A stretch of DNA of 64,000 bases from Petrosia ficiformis (Eukaryota > Porifera > Demospongiae > Haplosclerida > Petrosiidae): NCBI GenBank assembly GCA_947044365.1, contig OX345636.1:1721501-1785500 (forward strand), read 5' to 3'. Of the stretch, positions 12,306-23,404 are shown one piece after another (positions within the stretch are counted from its first letter, which is position 1; the number at the start of each line of letters is the position of its first letter). The position numbers and the translations under genes are program-made. Below the pieces are notes generated by a model. The model did no database searches. It had not been told where the DNA came from and saw only the letters and a list, made by a program, of their open reading frames with translations.

Positions 12306-12590
12306 TTAGTCTTCAAAATGTATCTTTTTACATGCTGTTTTAATATTTTCCTTTTTTCTTTTTGTTAAAACTTTCTTCCACCCAGGTGGGGTGTAACTAA
12401 TTCCTCTTTTTGAGCATGGCTGTGAATGATATGGTAGCCCTTCGTATGATTCGTCTTGTACATACTCATCTTCAATCACACAACAGTCACACTCTTCATC
12501 CACATCATGTACTATATCTTCATATTTTGTCTGAGTTTCTTTATCTTTCTTCGTTACTTCTGTTTGTGTTCCTGTGTTTACTGTTTCCTA
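12306..12590 (-). CDS. CACTA-like accessory protein (YTPP-W motif), terminal exon
   Basis: Minus-strand exon preceded by an acceptor-like 'attattatag' and ending at 12306. It encodes about 95 acidic residues followed by a basic tail, with 'CSKRGISYTPPGWKK' near the end. The same signature, 'CFKRGIYYTPPEWMRK', ends the accessory gene of the second transposon at 28125-28317. The N-terminal part contains 'TGTQTEV' and 'KETQT', which match the TQT motif recognised by dynein light chain LC8. It converges on the transposase and is probably the element's second protein. The upstream exon or start was not found. Function unknown; DNA binding or transposition-complex assembly would be guesses. Confidence 0.55.
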
Positions 12591-13203
12591 TAATAATTAT
12601 TATTGATAATTACTTCTAATATTAAAAAGACTAAAACATACAATTTACTGTGTTACGTACATATCTCCCACTAACCTTCTCCATTACTTACTGAATTCTT
12701 CTATACCACATGTAAAATCAAGGTGTGAATCAGTAATTATAACAGTAGGGTGTGATGAAGCTTCTTATAATATAATTAATAACTATTATGATGCTTTTCA
12801 GAGTGTCTGAAAATCATTTCAGATTTTTCGCAGTTTACATAATTTCTCAGCTAATTTTCAGATCATTGCAATATTTCAGATGGACCTGAAGTGAAAACTG
12901 CAAAATATTCAGATTAATTTCAGAGCAATCTGAATTTTTAAGATTAAGCTCATATATATTTCAGATGTTTCATTCCAGTAGTGTTAATGTATGATTGATA
13001 ATAATAATTTTCCTTGTAATTATAGTCTGAAAGATGTCAAACAACAATGCAATTATGTATTTCGAAGAGAACGATTGAGGAAACATTCATAACTTTCTAT
13101 AGTTAATATTTTAAAACATTTTGATAAATCATAAGAAAAATTTTAAACTGTTATTTATTAATAATGAATTAATTCATTTGTAAAGCAATCATAGCTACAG
13201 CCA

Positions 13204-13205
<2 letters not shown>
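12591..13205. other. non-coding, with imperfect inverted repeat
   Basis: About 12800-12935 contains an imperfect inverted repeat built from 'tctgaaaatcatttcagat' and its partner 'attcagattaatttcaga', each next to a 'gcagttt'/'aaactgc' pair. It looks like an old foldback element. No gene seen. Confidence 0.5.
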
Positions 13206-13242
<37 letters not shown>

Positions 13243-13323
13243 TGAGGGGAAAAAATCATACATACGGCCAAGATAATATTGAGAAAAAACATCCCATAGG
13301 GATGTTTTTTTCTCAATATATCT
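13206..13323. repeat. (TA)n tract followed by a strong hairpin
   Basis: A pure (TA)n run at about 13206-13238 is followed at about 13268-13323 by two arms, 'gataatattgagaaaaaaca' and its complement, around a 4-nt loop 'atag'. The arms differ by a single indel. Confidence 0.8.
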
Positions 13324-13596
13324 TGTTACATGTAAAATGTAATCTATATTATTCCAGCTTTATCAGACATTCAGTTTATCCTTCATGCTTCATGATGTGT
13401 AAATAGCACTGTTAATAAACTAGTTTTTCTCATAGGAAACTAGGTGTAGCACATATTTCATGCTTACACCATGTATGCAACCTCAATCTGTCGGGATTGT
13501 TTATTGGTATTAACATGAAATGTAATGATCTCCAATCCATGTATTACTATAGACTTTTCACTCTCCTGTTTCTGTAAATCGAACACATAATAATGA

Positions 13597-13670
13597 TTTA
13601 ATAAGTATTGGATATCACCATGTCAGGAGGCTGTTTAATAAGTATTGGATATCACCATGTCAGGAGGTTG
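13597..13670. repeat. 37-bp tandem duplication
   Basis: Two copies of a 37-bp unit beginning 'tttaataagtattggatatc'. The second copy runs into the start of the family A repeat. Confidence 0.85.
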
Positions 13671-13671
13671 T

Positions 13672-13965
13672 TGTGAGCATATAATACCCGTGCGAAAATT
13701 GGTTGAGGGCTTGGCCCGAAATTAATTTTCTCAAGGTTGTTATATGCCCTCCAGAGAGGGTGATATGTACCATGGGAATAAGAAAGTACGTAATTAAATC
13801 AACACTGTTGTTAAGTAGATAGTATTATTATACTAATTAGTGTTTACTGTATAAACTGTGAAAATACAATTACATTGTTTAGCGGTTAGACTCTAAATCT
13901 CAGAGGCATGTTTTGGGCATATATCACCTGCAGTACATTATGATGATTTCCCATGTATTGTGGTA
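13672..13965 (+). repeat. dispersed repeat family A, diverged copy
   Basis: Same order of landmarks as the copy at 45895: 'gcatataatacccg', 'gttatatgccc', 'taccatggga', 'aactgtgaaaatacaatta', 'ggcatgttttgggcatatat'. No ORF. Probably a non-autonomous transposon or SINE-sized repeat. Confidence 0.75.
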
Positions 13966-14107
13966 TAATTTATAGTAAATCATTCACTTCATGTATTACT
14001 CAATGAATGCAGTACTTTTATCAGTGCATTATAATTTGTGATATTGTTCTTCTGTAAATCTTTTCTTTCTTATGTTCGTAAGCTCATTTCATTTTCCTGT
14101 AAAATGT
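13966..14107. other. non-coding spacer
   Basis: No feature seen. Confidence 0.4.
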
Positions 14108-15570
14108 AGGTAATGAAAAGGAAATTGAGAAGTATAACAAGCTGCTTCAGATTTTATGTGGCACAATTCTGATGATAAAGGTGTAGCATTTGTCGTTGAA
14201 ATATTGAGTACAGAAGGAGTTGAACTTGATGTTGAAAATATGGTGTCCACATTTGAGGAGTTGCAACTTCATCTCTCAATAATCTCTAAATAATCTCACC
14301 TCAAGTGAAGTACTATCTTTGTTGGAAGTTGCTTCTACATTTGTTTGTCCTCGTTGGGTACAAGTTTATAGTGTTTTATTTTGCTAGTCATGGTGATGTG
14401 GATCCTGATAATGGACGTGCTTATGTCTTACCATTATAACTTCATGGAGGGCGTGGTTATGAAAAGGTGTATATTGAAGATGCTTATGTTTCTGGATTTT
14501 CAACAGAAAAGTCTAAATTTCTTAAGCATCGTTTTTGTATTATTGTTGTTTGAGCACTGAATCAATCAGAAATAATCCTTAAGATCTTTCAACAATGCCT
14601 CAAAAATGCTGCAGATGGGGATTGTAGACATACCATCTTCATCAGAATTTGAAGCTTCATCTGCCGATTAGTGTTGTTCTTGATCAAACACACGACGCTG
14701 TAATGAAAGAATCTATGTCTTCAGGAAGAACACAAGAACCTAACTTTCACTTATGTATTGGTGAAGTGTATTTGAAAGGCAGAGAAATTGGGTTTAAGCA
14801 AAATCATAAACGAAGTGTTATTGTATCCTTGTGTAATACATGTAATATATACATGTAATGCAAGTATATACATGTAATGTAATATATACATGTAATGCAA
14901 GTATTACATGACTGTGATACATAGGATACATGTGTATTCTGATTTAAAACATACAGTAGCTCCTTATGTGTAACTATAATAATAAAGAAATACATTCATT
15001 ATAGAAACTATGAAGTATGGAGAATACACCATAATGATTAATATATCTACTTCAGACTCTGTGAGTGTTGTTAATATCCCTTCAAATTCAAAATCTAGTG
15101 TGCTGGAAGTAGCAAAAGGTGAGTAATATCGTCTCTGAGTATTTTTGTGCCTTCATAAACTAACTCAGTAACTGGGATGTATTTTTTATAGCAAGAAAGC
15201 TGTTATCTATTTGTAAAAAAAAAAGTATTTTTGTACTTATTTAGGCGTGAGTCGTAAAACACTTGTCTCTAAAATGAAGAAATCTTAAAGAGAGATCTGA
15301 TATATTCAACTTACTCAATAAGAATTTAGCTTACTAGGATGACTTTGCTAGGGAGCTAAGTATTGATGACAATTCACGCCAAGAGATACCATCCGAAAGC
15401 AATACTACAACTACTAGAAGCAAGGTGCTCATGAAGTTGATTAACTCAGAGACATCTGCAGTAACAGGGAGGAATATCATTGATGTAATAGAAGGGCTCG
15501 AGTTTACAGAATAAGCAAGATATGTGAAAGATTTCCTGCAAAAACAAGGTGTGGTCAAGAAATATAGATT
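14108..15570 (+). pseudogene. caspase-like / death-fold pseudogene
   Basis: Coding-like segments on plus with stops in between. About 14160-14290 reads 'DDKGVAFVVEILSTEGVE'. About 14363-14560 reads 'FIVFYFASHGDVDPDNGRAY', matching the caspase-fold strand and catalytic-His loop (SHG), then TAA at about 14438-14440, then 'YIEDAYVSGFSTEKSKFLK'. The place where a catalytic Cys would be expected is garbled by a TGA. A splice-flanked segment follows at about 15056-15119. About 15338-15570 reads 'DFARELSIDDNSRQEI' and 'RYVKDFLQKQGVVKKY', a helical death-fold (Death/CARD-like) pattern, also with a stop. Protease-like domain plus death fold suggests an apoptosis or innate-immune gene relic. Moderate confidence in the caspase call. 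Confidence 0.5.
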
Positions 15571-16890
15571 TTGAAGGTATATATATTTGTATTTTGGACA
15601 TTGCTATCCTTGCACACACATCTAAGTTATTATAATTATATTTATTACAGCACCTTATTTGCATTCAATAAACATCATACAATGTTTAGCTTCATGAAGT
15701 TACCTGCTTTACTATGATTCTTGTCCACAGACTATTGAAGTGAACACAATTGAAAGCAAAAACAATTTCTTATGAAAATAAACAATAAAGTGGTATTGCT
15801 TTAAAAACATTTTTGCCTACTGTAATAAATTTATCATGCATGAATTTCGTAATATTTTGTTGTAAGTTGATTTGCTTATTTTTACACGTTTTGTATTGAG
15901 TATGGTATAGTTTAGTCATTAAGTATACTGTCTATTTTTAGTCTTTCTTTCTTATCGTGTGGTTTCATTATGATTGTTTGTATCTCTTGAATTTCATCTA
16001 CTAACAATTTCACTCAATAATTATTGTGAAGCATGGGTCATATGAACCTAGAATGGAGTTAGCTATTCCATTGAAGATAGAGGTGAAAGCATATCTAACT
16101 CTAGTACAGGAAATAGATGACCCAGTTTCCTTAGTGAACAGCATATACAATGCTCTGGCAAGGATATAGGTAACAGTACAGTGTGAAATACAAGCATGGA
16201 GAGGATGCAGGTGAAGATGTTCCCCCTTCCAGAATTATCTACATCTGAAAAATAATGCACCAGATCGGCTATATATTGGTTGCAGAGTATAAAATACTAC
16301 ATGTGGCATTTGATAAACACCATTACATTCTAGCTACTGGATGGATGAGTATAATTATATGGAATTAGTATGCACATGTGTAATCTCTCTACAATTATAT
16401 TGTAAATCTGAAGAAAAGGATAGGAATATACTCATCATGCATTTTTCACTGTTATTGATCATGATTTGCCTTCAGTATGTACATGATTAATTTTGCTCTA
16501 TATTTTCTTATCTTACCACTAGTTTGTCATACATGATAGTTTTTGTCATCAATTTATTGGAAAATTATGTTTAGCAATATCATATTAATAATAATATTAT
16601 TATATGATCTACCTGTCTGAATGTATTAGAACACAAAGGAGAAAGCAAAAATAAATGCATCTACGTATATGTAATTCAAGTGATGTCAAAGACTCACAGT
16701 CATATTAAACTTCCCTCTCCTCTTTCCCTCAATCCAAACAGACACCTGATAATGTCAATGTTGTAATTTGCCTTAATAATTAGCATATGGAAAGTCACCA
16801 CATCATTCAGTTGTTTTCAATTTAATCAATTGACACTCTGCCAAATGGAATGAAATTGCTGGTAATTCAATGTTGGCGACAATACCTGTG
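15571..16890. other. gene-free AT-rich stretch
   Basis: Nothing recognised apart from ORFs shorter than 75 codons without domain signature. Confidence 0.4.
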
Positions 16891-16937
16891 AAACACTTCA
16901 GACATAATATCAGTGTAGTTGACAAAAGACGGTTGAA

Positions 16938-17066
16938 ACTTATTATGAAAAAATGGAGCAAATCCCATTTTTGAAAGATGATACTTCAGAAGACCAGAAA
17001 GTTATTGACAAGCTTAGGAATAAGTCCAATTTTACATCCCACAATCAGCATCATCCACAAGTTTAA
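16938..17066 (+). other. coding-like fragment, unidentified
   Basis: One frame reads without a stop, with balanced charged composition ('EKMEQIPFLKDDTSEDQKVI') up to a TAA. No family recognised. It may be an exon remnant related to the caspase-like pseudogene upstream, or chance. Confidence 0.2.
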
Positions 17067-19253
17067 TTGACTAGTTGAACATACACAGCATCTTTTAACC
17101 ATAAGTATTATTTTACGTATACATTTCTTTTTTTCTTAAAAGCTGTGAGTTAAACAACTTAAAATGTGTTTGTAGTTTTTATATGCTTTTGATTGTGTAA
17201 AGAGATACTTGCAGTGTTGTTTTCGAAATCTGTAATGTAATTCCTGTGATGGACACATTTCATTTCAATCATTCTTGTTTTTATTCAGCTTTGTTCGCAA
17301 AGTATGCATCCGAGGTTGTAAACCTTACAAATTGGCAATCCTATAGTAGTTACTGTGGCAAAAATACATTTTGTCAGTAGCTTGAGTCAGTATTGTTCAT
17401 GCTTAATGCCACAATTAGGATTGCTGACAATTTATATAGCTGGGAGAATCTTGCATATATTAATCTATTTATGAGTAATGTAATTTATTTCTGCAATTGA
17501 ATCCCATATAATTTATGATGAATATAATTATTTTTATAGCACATTTATGTTGTACATGTGAAGTTATTTATGCATGCAATAGCCATATTTAATGATATAG
17601 TTCCTGAACACTAGAAAAAGGGAAAAAATCTCTTTGTACGTGTAAGATAATATCATTGTTTATGTATAATGACCAGACTAAGGGGAACAGCAAAAGAAAC
17701 TCTTGTGATGCTGTGGATGATTTGTCAGCAATTTAAGTTATTTCAGTGAATTATTATAATACCATGTTTCGTCCAAACCTCTCATTTTGTATTTGCTTCT
17801 ACATAATTCTACAGCACAAATGTTCAAATTTGACTTAGAACCATAAAGAAAAGTTGATTTCTGCAAGCACATTTTCTGGTATGCGTATGAATATAAAACC
17901 TTTAAAATAAGGACATATCATAGACAAAACTATGGTAATGTTAACAGTCATAATCTTGGAACTACAGAGAGAGTGTGAACATTTGTGAGAAATGTGTGGG
18001 AAAATGAAACATGTAAGGTTTTAATGGATAATTATTTTAATTGACCAATATTTGATAGTTTAGTCAGAGGGTATAATTGGTATTTGGGTACATATTTGTA
18101 GGGGAAGAGCAGAATATTTCCTTGTAAAAATGTCCATCTCAGGACAAAAATCTATTTCCCTCAATATATATCAATACAAATATACTTTCATAAGTGCCAA
18201 TTCCAGAGTCTCATTGGTGTTTTAGTTTCCTTTCAACAGAAGTCAGTTGACCTTTGGAATGACACTGTAAGTTTCTGTTCATGGTAAATTTCTTATAAGT
18301 AAGTTCCTCAGTCAAGATAAATCACTATAGACTAGAAATCCAGGAATAACTAAATAAGTATCCTGATAATTGTTATAAATATTATATTTGATCTATGGTG
18401 ATCAAAAACAAAGATTTAGATGTATGACGTAAAAGAATGCATCATTGACAGCTCTAATTAGATGAAGTACGACTTGACTGAAAGGCCTGAATGGCTTTCA
18501 ATTTGTATGCTTACACTTCTGAGTCAGTAAGTTGAAAGCAACCATAATTACAAGTATATGCATCAAATTTTACTAATTTAATTCCATTGCTTATTGGATT
18601 TCATATTTGGGATGGAATGAAATCCTGTAAGCAAATAACAGACAATCATAGAACTAGAAATTATACTTCCATTTAAAACTATAAGGTACCAACACCATGT
18701 CAACTGGTTGACTTATATTAGCAACGTAAAATGGAAATTCCACATTCAACTATGAAAATTCAATTTTTATTTTCCAGCTACTATTTTTAGTATTATATTA
18801 TGGCTAAAAAAAATCAAAGGACACGATTTTTAACATGCTTCAAAGTCACCCTTTCTAAGAGCTTTGATGAACCTGGCGCTGGCACTGATATAATAATTAT
18901 TTTGAAGTTTCTCTTTATACAGGCTTCGGATGATACTAACAAACAATGACAACATGATTTCGATAAAATAAGAATTATTAAAGAATACGCCAAAAAACTT
19001 TACAAAATTAATAATAGGGTTATAGTATGTTTCTAGATGGTTACGTAATCAAGACAAATGTGGATATCGAGTTTCAGCCAGTATTCTGTATAGTGACTGA
19101 TTATTAGCAAAAGATTGATATTTTAAAATACCAACCTATTTTGAGGTTTATATGCACAATATAAACTTACACGCCCAATTGAAAATATGTGGGCTATGAC
19201 ATATATATATATTATATATTATATATTATACATATATATATATATATATATAT
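17067..19253. other. gene-free AT-rich stretch
   Basis: No ORF of note, no tandem array and no recognisable RNA gene. Ends in a (TA)n tract at about 19200-19252. Confidence 0.4.
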
Positions 19254-19439
19254 ATGTCATGATACGGCGAAACATCAAAGTAAACCACAGGGATATATAT
19301 GTGATATAGCACTGCGGTCAGATATAGCACCTGCCGTCGAAACAGACTACAAGAAAACAATGCTTACCTTCTCCAAAGTGCTGACAAAAAGGTAGGAGAA
19401 GCGTCAGACATCAACAAAGGTTTCGCCGTATCATGACAT
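19254..19439. mobile_element. 186-bp MITE with perfect 20-bp TIRs
   Basis: 'atgtcatgatacggcgaaac' at 19254-19273 is matched by its exact reverse complement at 19420-19439. Flanks are TATA-rich, consistent with TA targeting. The interior has 'gatatagcac' twice, a motif shared with the palindrome that follows. No functional ORF. Confidence 0.8.
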
Positions 19440-19444
19440 ATATT

Positions 19445-19557
19445 GGTTATGTCACAGACACTCGTGCTATATCAGATTTATAAAAACCTCGCCCTCGAGC
19501 TCCGCCCTCGGGCTCGGTTTTATAAATCTGATATAGCACTCGTGCTGTGACATAACC
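19445..19557. repeat. 113-bp palindrome with GC-rich centre
   Basis: The left arm begins 'ggttatgtcacag' and includes 'tatatcagatttataaaa'. The right arm is its reverse complement with about three mismatches. The roughly 30-bp centre ('cgccctcgagctccgccctc') is strikingly GC-rich against an AT-rich background. A diverged pair of 'tatcagatttata' ends also brackets 29114-29180, so this is a dispersed foldback family. Confidence 0.85.
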
Positions 19558-19584
19558 TATACGTATAATATATATATATACATA

Positions 19585-19638
<54 letters not shown>

Positions 19639-20404
19639 TTATTTATTTATTTATTTATATAATAATGATATTACACTATTATACCTGATTTCAATTACTA
19701 TTCTGTACTTGATCTTTATCAGTGGAGACACAAAGGCGACAATAGAAACACCTGGACACCCAAGCACAATGTCAAAAGCTCCAGGCACGTAGTAGTAGCA
19801 TAGGGTTTGTGCCTGAGACACAGGAAATACATCATTGCTGGTCATAAAATTCCAACTTGTTGTTGTTAGTTTAAATAAATGAGTCAGTTTATTACTTCAG
19901 TTTCTAACAGCTTCCAATACTCCATATTTTCATACCTTCAATTGTGTGCGGGGCTAATAAGAGTCTGTTGTTCTTTTGAGCAATCTAATTAGTCCACAAT
20001 ATTTCCCTGTACAAGTAGCTATGCACACCATTCCTCCTCCAAGTGAAGGGTGTGGCTGTCCAGACTAACATGTATATCTATATTTGTTGAGGAAATGAAT
20101 ACTTCCAATTTCAATGCAACGAAGCTATGAACTTGCTATCAGGGGATTAATTATATGCAATGTAAAATAAAGATATAATGTACATGTATTTACTATAGCA
20201 AAGAATTTATAAACATGTATTGGCTTAATATTTGCTATATATCAATAATTTTATTATACTTTTATTCCCTTGTTGTATATAGTAATGTACAAATCACAAA
20301 CTGTAACATTTACTTGAAATAAACAATTGAATACTCCATATATATACTGGTAGTATATCCACACTGTCCAATATCACAGTACTTCAATTAATCACTCACT
20401 GTTG
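19558..20404. other. AT microsatellite and upstream region of the transporter gene
   Basis: (TA)n at about 19578-19634, then (TTTA)n to about 19658. The remaining 740 bp lead to the transporter start codon. No separate gene recognised. Confidence 0.5.
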
Positions 20405-22055
20405 ATGGCTGAACAGGATCCATTACTTCGTAATAATAACAACAAAAGATTTTCAAGGTTTCGTTATAATTTCCAGCAAATTAAGTCTAAAGGAGCTATT
20501 CTTGTATTAGTATGGGATGTTCTAGTTTCATTTAGTACAGCTCTAATGTATCATTCAGCCGTATCATTTCTCTATACTACTCCAGGAAATAGTATCATAT
20601 TAAAGTTGTTTCAAAATCTTTTTTTTGTTTCTTATATTCTTTATCCATTGGGTGGTCTAATAGCTGATGTATGGATTGGTCGTTATAAAGTCATCATAGT
20701 GAGTGTTTATATATGTTTCTTGGCATGGATAATTGCTTGTGTTGGATATTTAATATGGAATGAACCCCATCCTTCGTGGACTGGTATGATATTTTGTGTA
20801 TCAACCATATTGTACTTCATAGGCATGTCTGGATTCAGGTCAGTTATAATACCATTCAATATTGACCAGCTTATGGGATCATCAAGTGAAGAGCTTAGTG
20901 CAACAATATACTGGCATTTATTTGGAATGTATTGTGGAAGATTCATCATAATAATGTGGGAATGTTCACTTAGCCCTCAGTTGATAATAGGTACACACCT
21001 TCCTGTGGTTGGGTTCACAATTGCAACACTACTAGTAAGTAATTACTTTTTAAAGGGTTGGTTAAATACAACTCCTCAGATTAGTAACCCTATCAAGTTA
21101 ATTTTAATGGTACTAAACTATGCAAGGAAAAACAATTACCCCCAGAAATCGTAGTGCACTTACATATTGGGAGAATAATTACCCTTCACGACTAGATTTG
21201 GGTAAGGAGAAATATGGTGGTCCATTCAGAGAGGAGGATGTGGAGGGTGTTAAGACTATACTACGATTATTACCTATGTTAATATGTGTTACTGGATATG
21301 CTGTAGCCTCAGATGCTATAGACTTCACTAATCATTTGTCTGGCGCTCAAGAGGAAAAAGAATCTAAATTTTATTTATGCTTTGTGAAGTATGAATGTAT
21401 GACATACAATATATTTACCTTTTTTATTCTTCTTCATCAATTTGTCATTTATCCCTGTTTCTCAATGTACATTCCCAGAATGCTTAAAAGAATTTCTTTA
21501 GGACTGAGTTTTGCTTTAATTAGTAGTATTACTTACTTCATATTAGTATTGATTGGTTATGAAAACAAGAAGTCTCCAGGTTACTGCATATTAAATCACG
21601 AGTTGTCTGATGATGCTGTCATTGCAATTAACTATCAATGGGTTTTGATTCCACAATTAATATGTGGTTTAGGCTTTGCCTTTATTAATTTGAATTCTTT
21701 GGAATTTGTCATTGCTCAGTCTCCCACAAACATGAGAGGTTTTATAGTTGGGATCTGGTATGCTGCATTTGGTATTGGAGTAATTATCAATGTTAATTTC
21801 TACCGCCCTTTCTTATATATCCATGCTGATCCTTTTGGATGCATTTTCTACTACTTTCTTGCTAAGAGTATGTTGATTCTACTTATTTTGGTTGCGTTTC
21901 TGTGTCTTGCAAAACATTATAAGTTACGTGTGAGAGAAAATATTGTTCCTGTGTATCAGATAGCAGAAGAATATTATGAGAGATATATGGAACAATCAGG
22001 AAATAGTGAAAATGATTCATCAGAAGAAATTACTAACTATATAAATGAACCATAA
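20405..22055 (+). pseudogene. POT/SLC15-like proton-coupled transporter, one frameshift
   Basis: Single-exon reading of about 550 residues from ATG at 20405. It has many hydrophobic helices and the POT-type signature region 'PLGGLIADVWIGRYKVI' in helices 2-3. The segment 'ALTYWENNYPSRLDLGKEKYGGPF' region (about 21155-21230) forms the central loop, and further helices run to a charged C-terminal tail. Members of this family move di/tripeptides or other small solutes with protons; the substrate here is unknown. The frame changes at the C run near 21138-21143: one C too many separates the N-terminal 250 codons from the rest. Everything else is intact, so this is either a young pseudogene or a homopolymer sequencing error. 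Confidence 0.8.
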
Positions 22056-22419
22056 AAAATTAACTAAAATACATATATTTATATATATATATGTTGTATG
22101 AGTGACACTGTGTGACTTAATTTAATATATTATTCATAATAAAAGAAGAATGTATACTATCAAATCAAGCCAAAATGTGGGACAAACAGAAGTGCTTTCA
22201 TCATTTACTTCATTTGTGGATGAATGACCTCTTGAAATTACTGTTCTGATATTCATTCAGAAAGCCAATATATGTACAGTATGCATGCACAAATAAAGTA
22301 GCTGATGTGAGTGATTGCTTGCTCTGCTAAAATTCAATAATGTGTGCATTTTAAACCCCACTTATTTTTTTAATATTTTGACAGAAAAGAAGATTTAAAC
22401 ATTTAAAATTCAATATGAT
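22056..22419. other. 3' flank of transporter
   Basis: Short (TA) tract, no gene seen. Confidence 0.4.
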
Positions 22420-22686
22420 ATGTCTATTTTACAGTGGACCAAGAAAAGGTGCTTAGACCCAGATTCCTCTAGTGAATTATTTGATAAGGACGATTTTGAT
22501 CCTACTGACATTGATCAGTCTGCAGTTGAGATGGAATGTCCACCACCAATGTTTGAACTACAGTTTGATGCGTACTTTAAAAGTGATTGTGTCACGGAAG
22601 ATAAAGTTGACATGGGTAAGAGAGATATAGAGAATACAGTCCTAGCCAGATTCTTTAAGTGTCAATTTAAAAACTTGATAGAGTAG
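22420..22686 (+). CDS. small acidic ORF, unknown
   Basis: An 88-codon ORF rich in Asp, Glu, Lys and Cys ('DKDDFDPTDIDQSAVEME', 'MFELQFDAYFKSDC'). Composition is protein-like, not low-complexity. It lies just beyond the 3' end of the minus-strand transposase at 23405. The phrase 'MFELQFDAYFK' resembles 'LFELQSDDFFK' in a transposase exon at about 24230-24260, so it may be transposon-derived. An acceptor-like 'ttttacag' sits at 22427-22434, so the coding part may begin there. No function assigned. Confidence 0.35.
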   Translation: MSILQWTKKRCLDPDSSSELFDKDDFDPTDIDQSAVEMECPPPMFELQFDAYFKSDCVTEDKVDMGKRDIENTVLARFFKCQFKNLIE

Positions 22687-23404
22687 AGAAAGAAGTTTAT
22701 CAAAATCGTATTGAAAAGAGATTTGCCACAGACATTGTTTTAGCACATCTCTGTAAGCTCTCCATAACCCACACCCTCAGCCACACCCAATGTAATCACG
22801 TAAGATCAAACGTGGAGGTCAGTTTAGAGCAATACCTTCCTTTCTGAACTGGTCGCTATTATGGACTTTCAAATTACATATATTTGAACTGTAAGTTCAA
22901 TGCTTTTGCTCATTGTAGTTGTAACAATGTACAATTCATTATAGGATAATTATCTTTAGTAACCGACATTGTGGCATACTGAGATATTTTGGTAATGAAT
23001 CAGAATGAAGTAATGAATATTTGTTGGAAGAGTATATTATGTAATTTGACAGTAGGTAGTATAGTTATTATACTAGTTCAAAGCAGTAATTCTTAGTCAT
23101 CTTCCATGTGTTTTTGTATTTATCAGAAATAAGTCTAGCCACAAAAAACTTTCTCAACCAACTTTATATAAACAAAAAATTCTAATTTAAGCTTGTTACT
23201 TTCTCTTTTGCATCTCATTTATTTAATTGTTGCAATTGCAACCTATCCTTAAGCTACAGCGGTGAGGCCACGCGCCAAAGGTGCTTCTTTATTGTTTAGT
23301 ATTATGCATCTTGTAATAATTCAGAAAAACATAATATAAAGCTCTTTTAGGCCTTCTCCACAGCTACATGTATGTTAACACAATCATAAAGAGAGTGTGC
23401 AATT
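22687..23404. other. non-coding, 3' of the transposase
   Basis: No gene recognised. No terminal inverted repeat of the adjacent transposon could be identified by eye. Confidence 0.4.
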
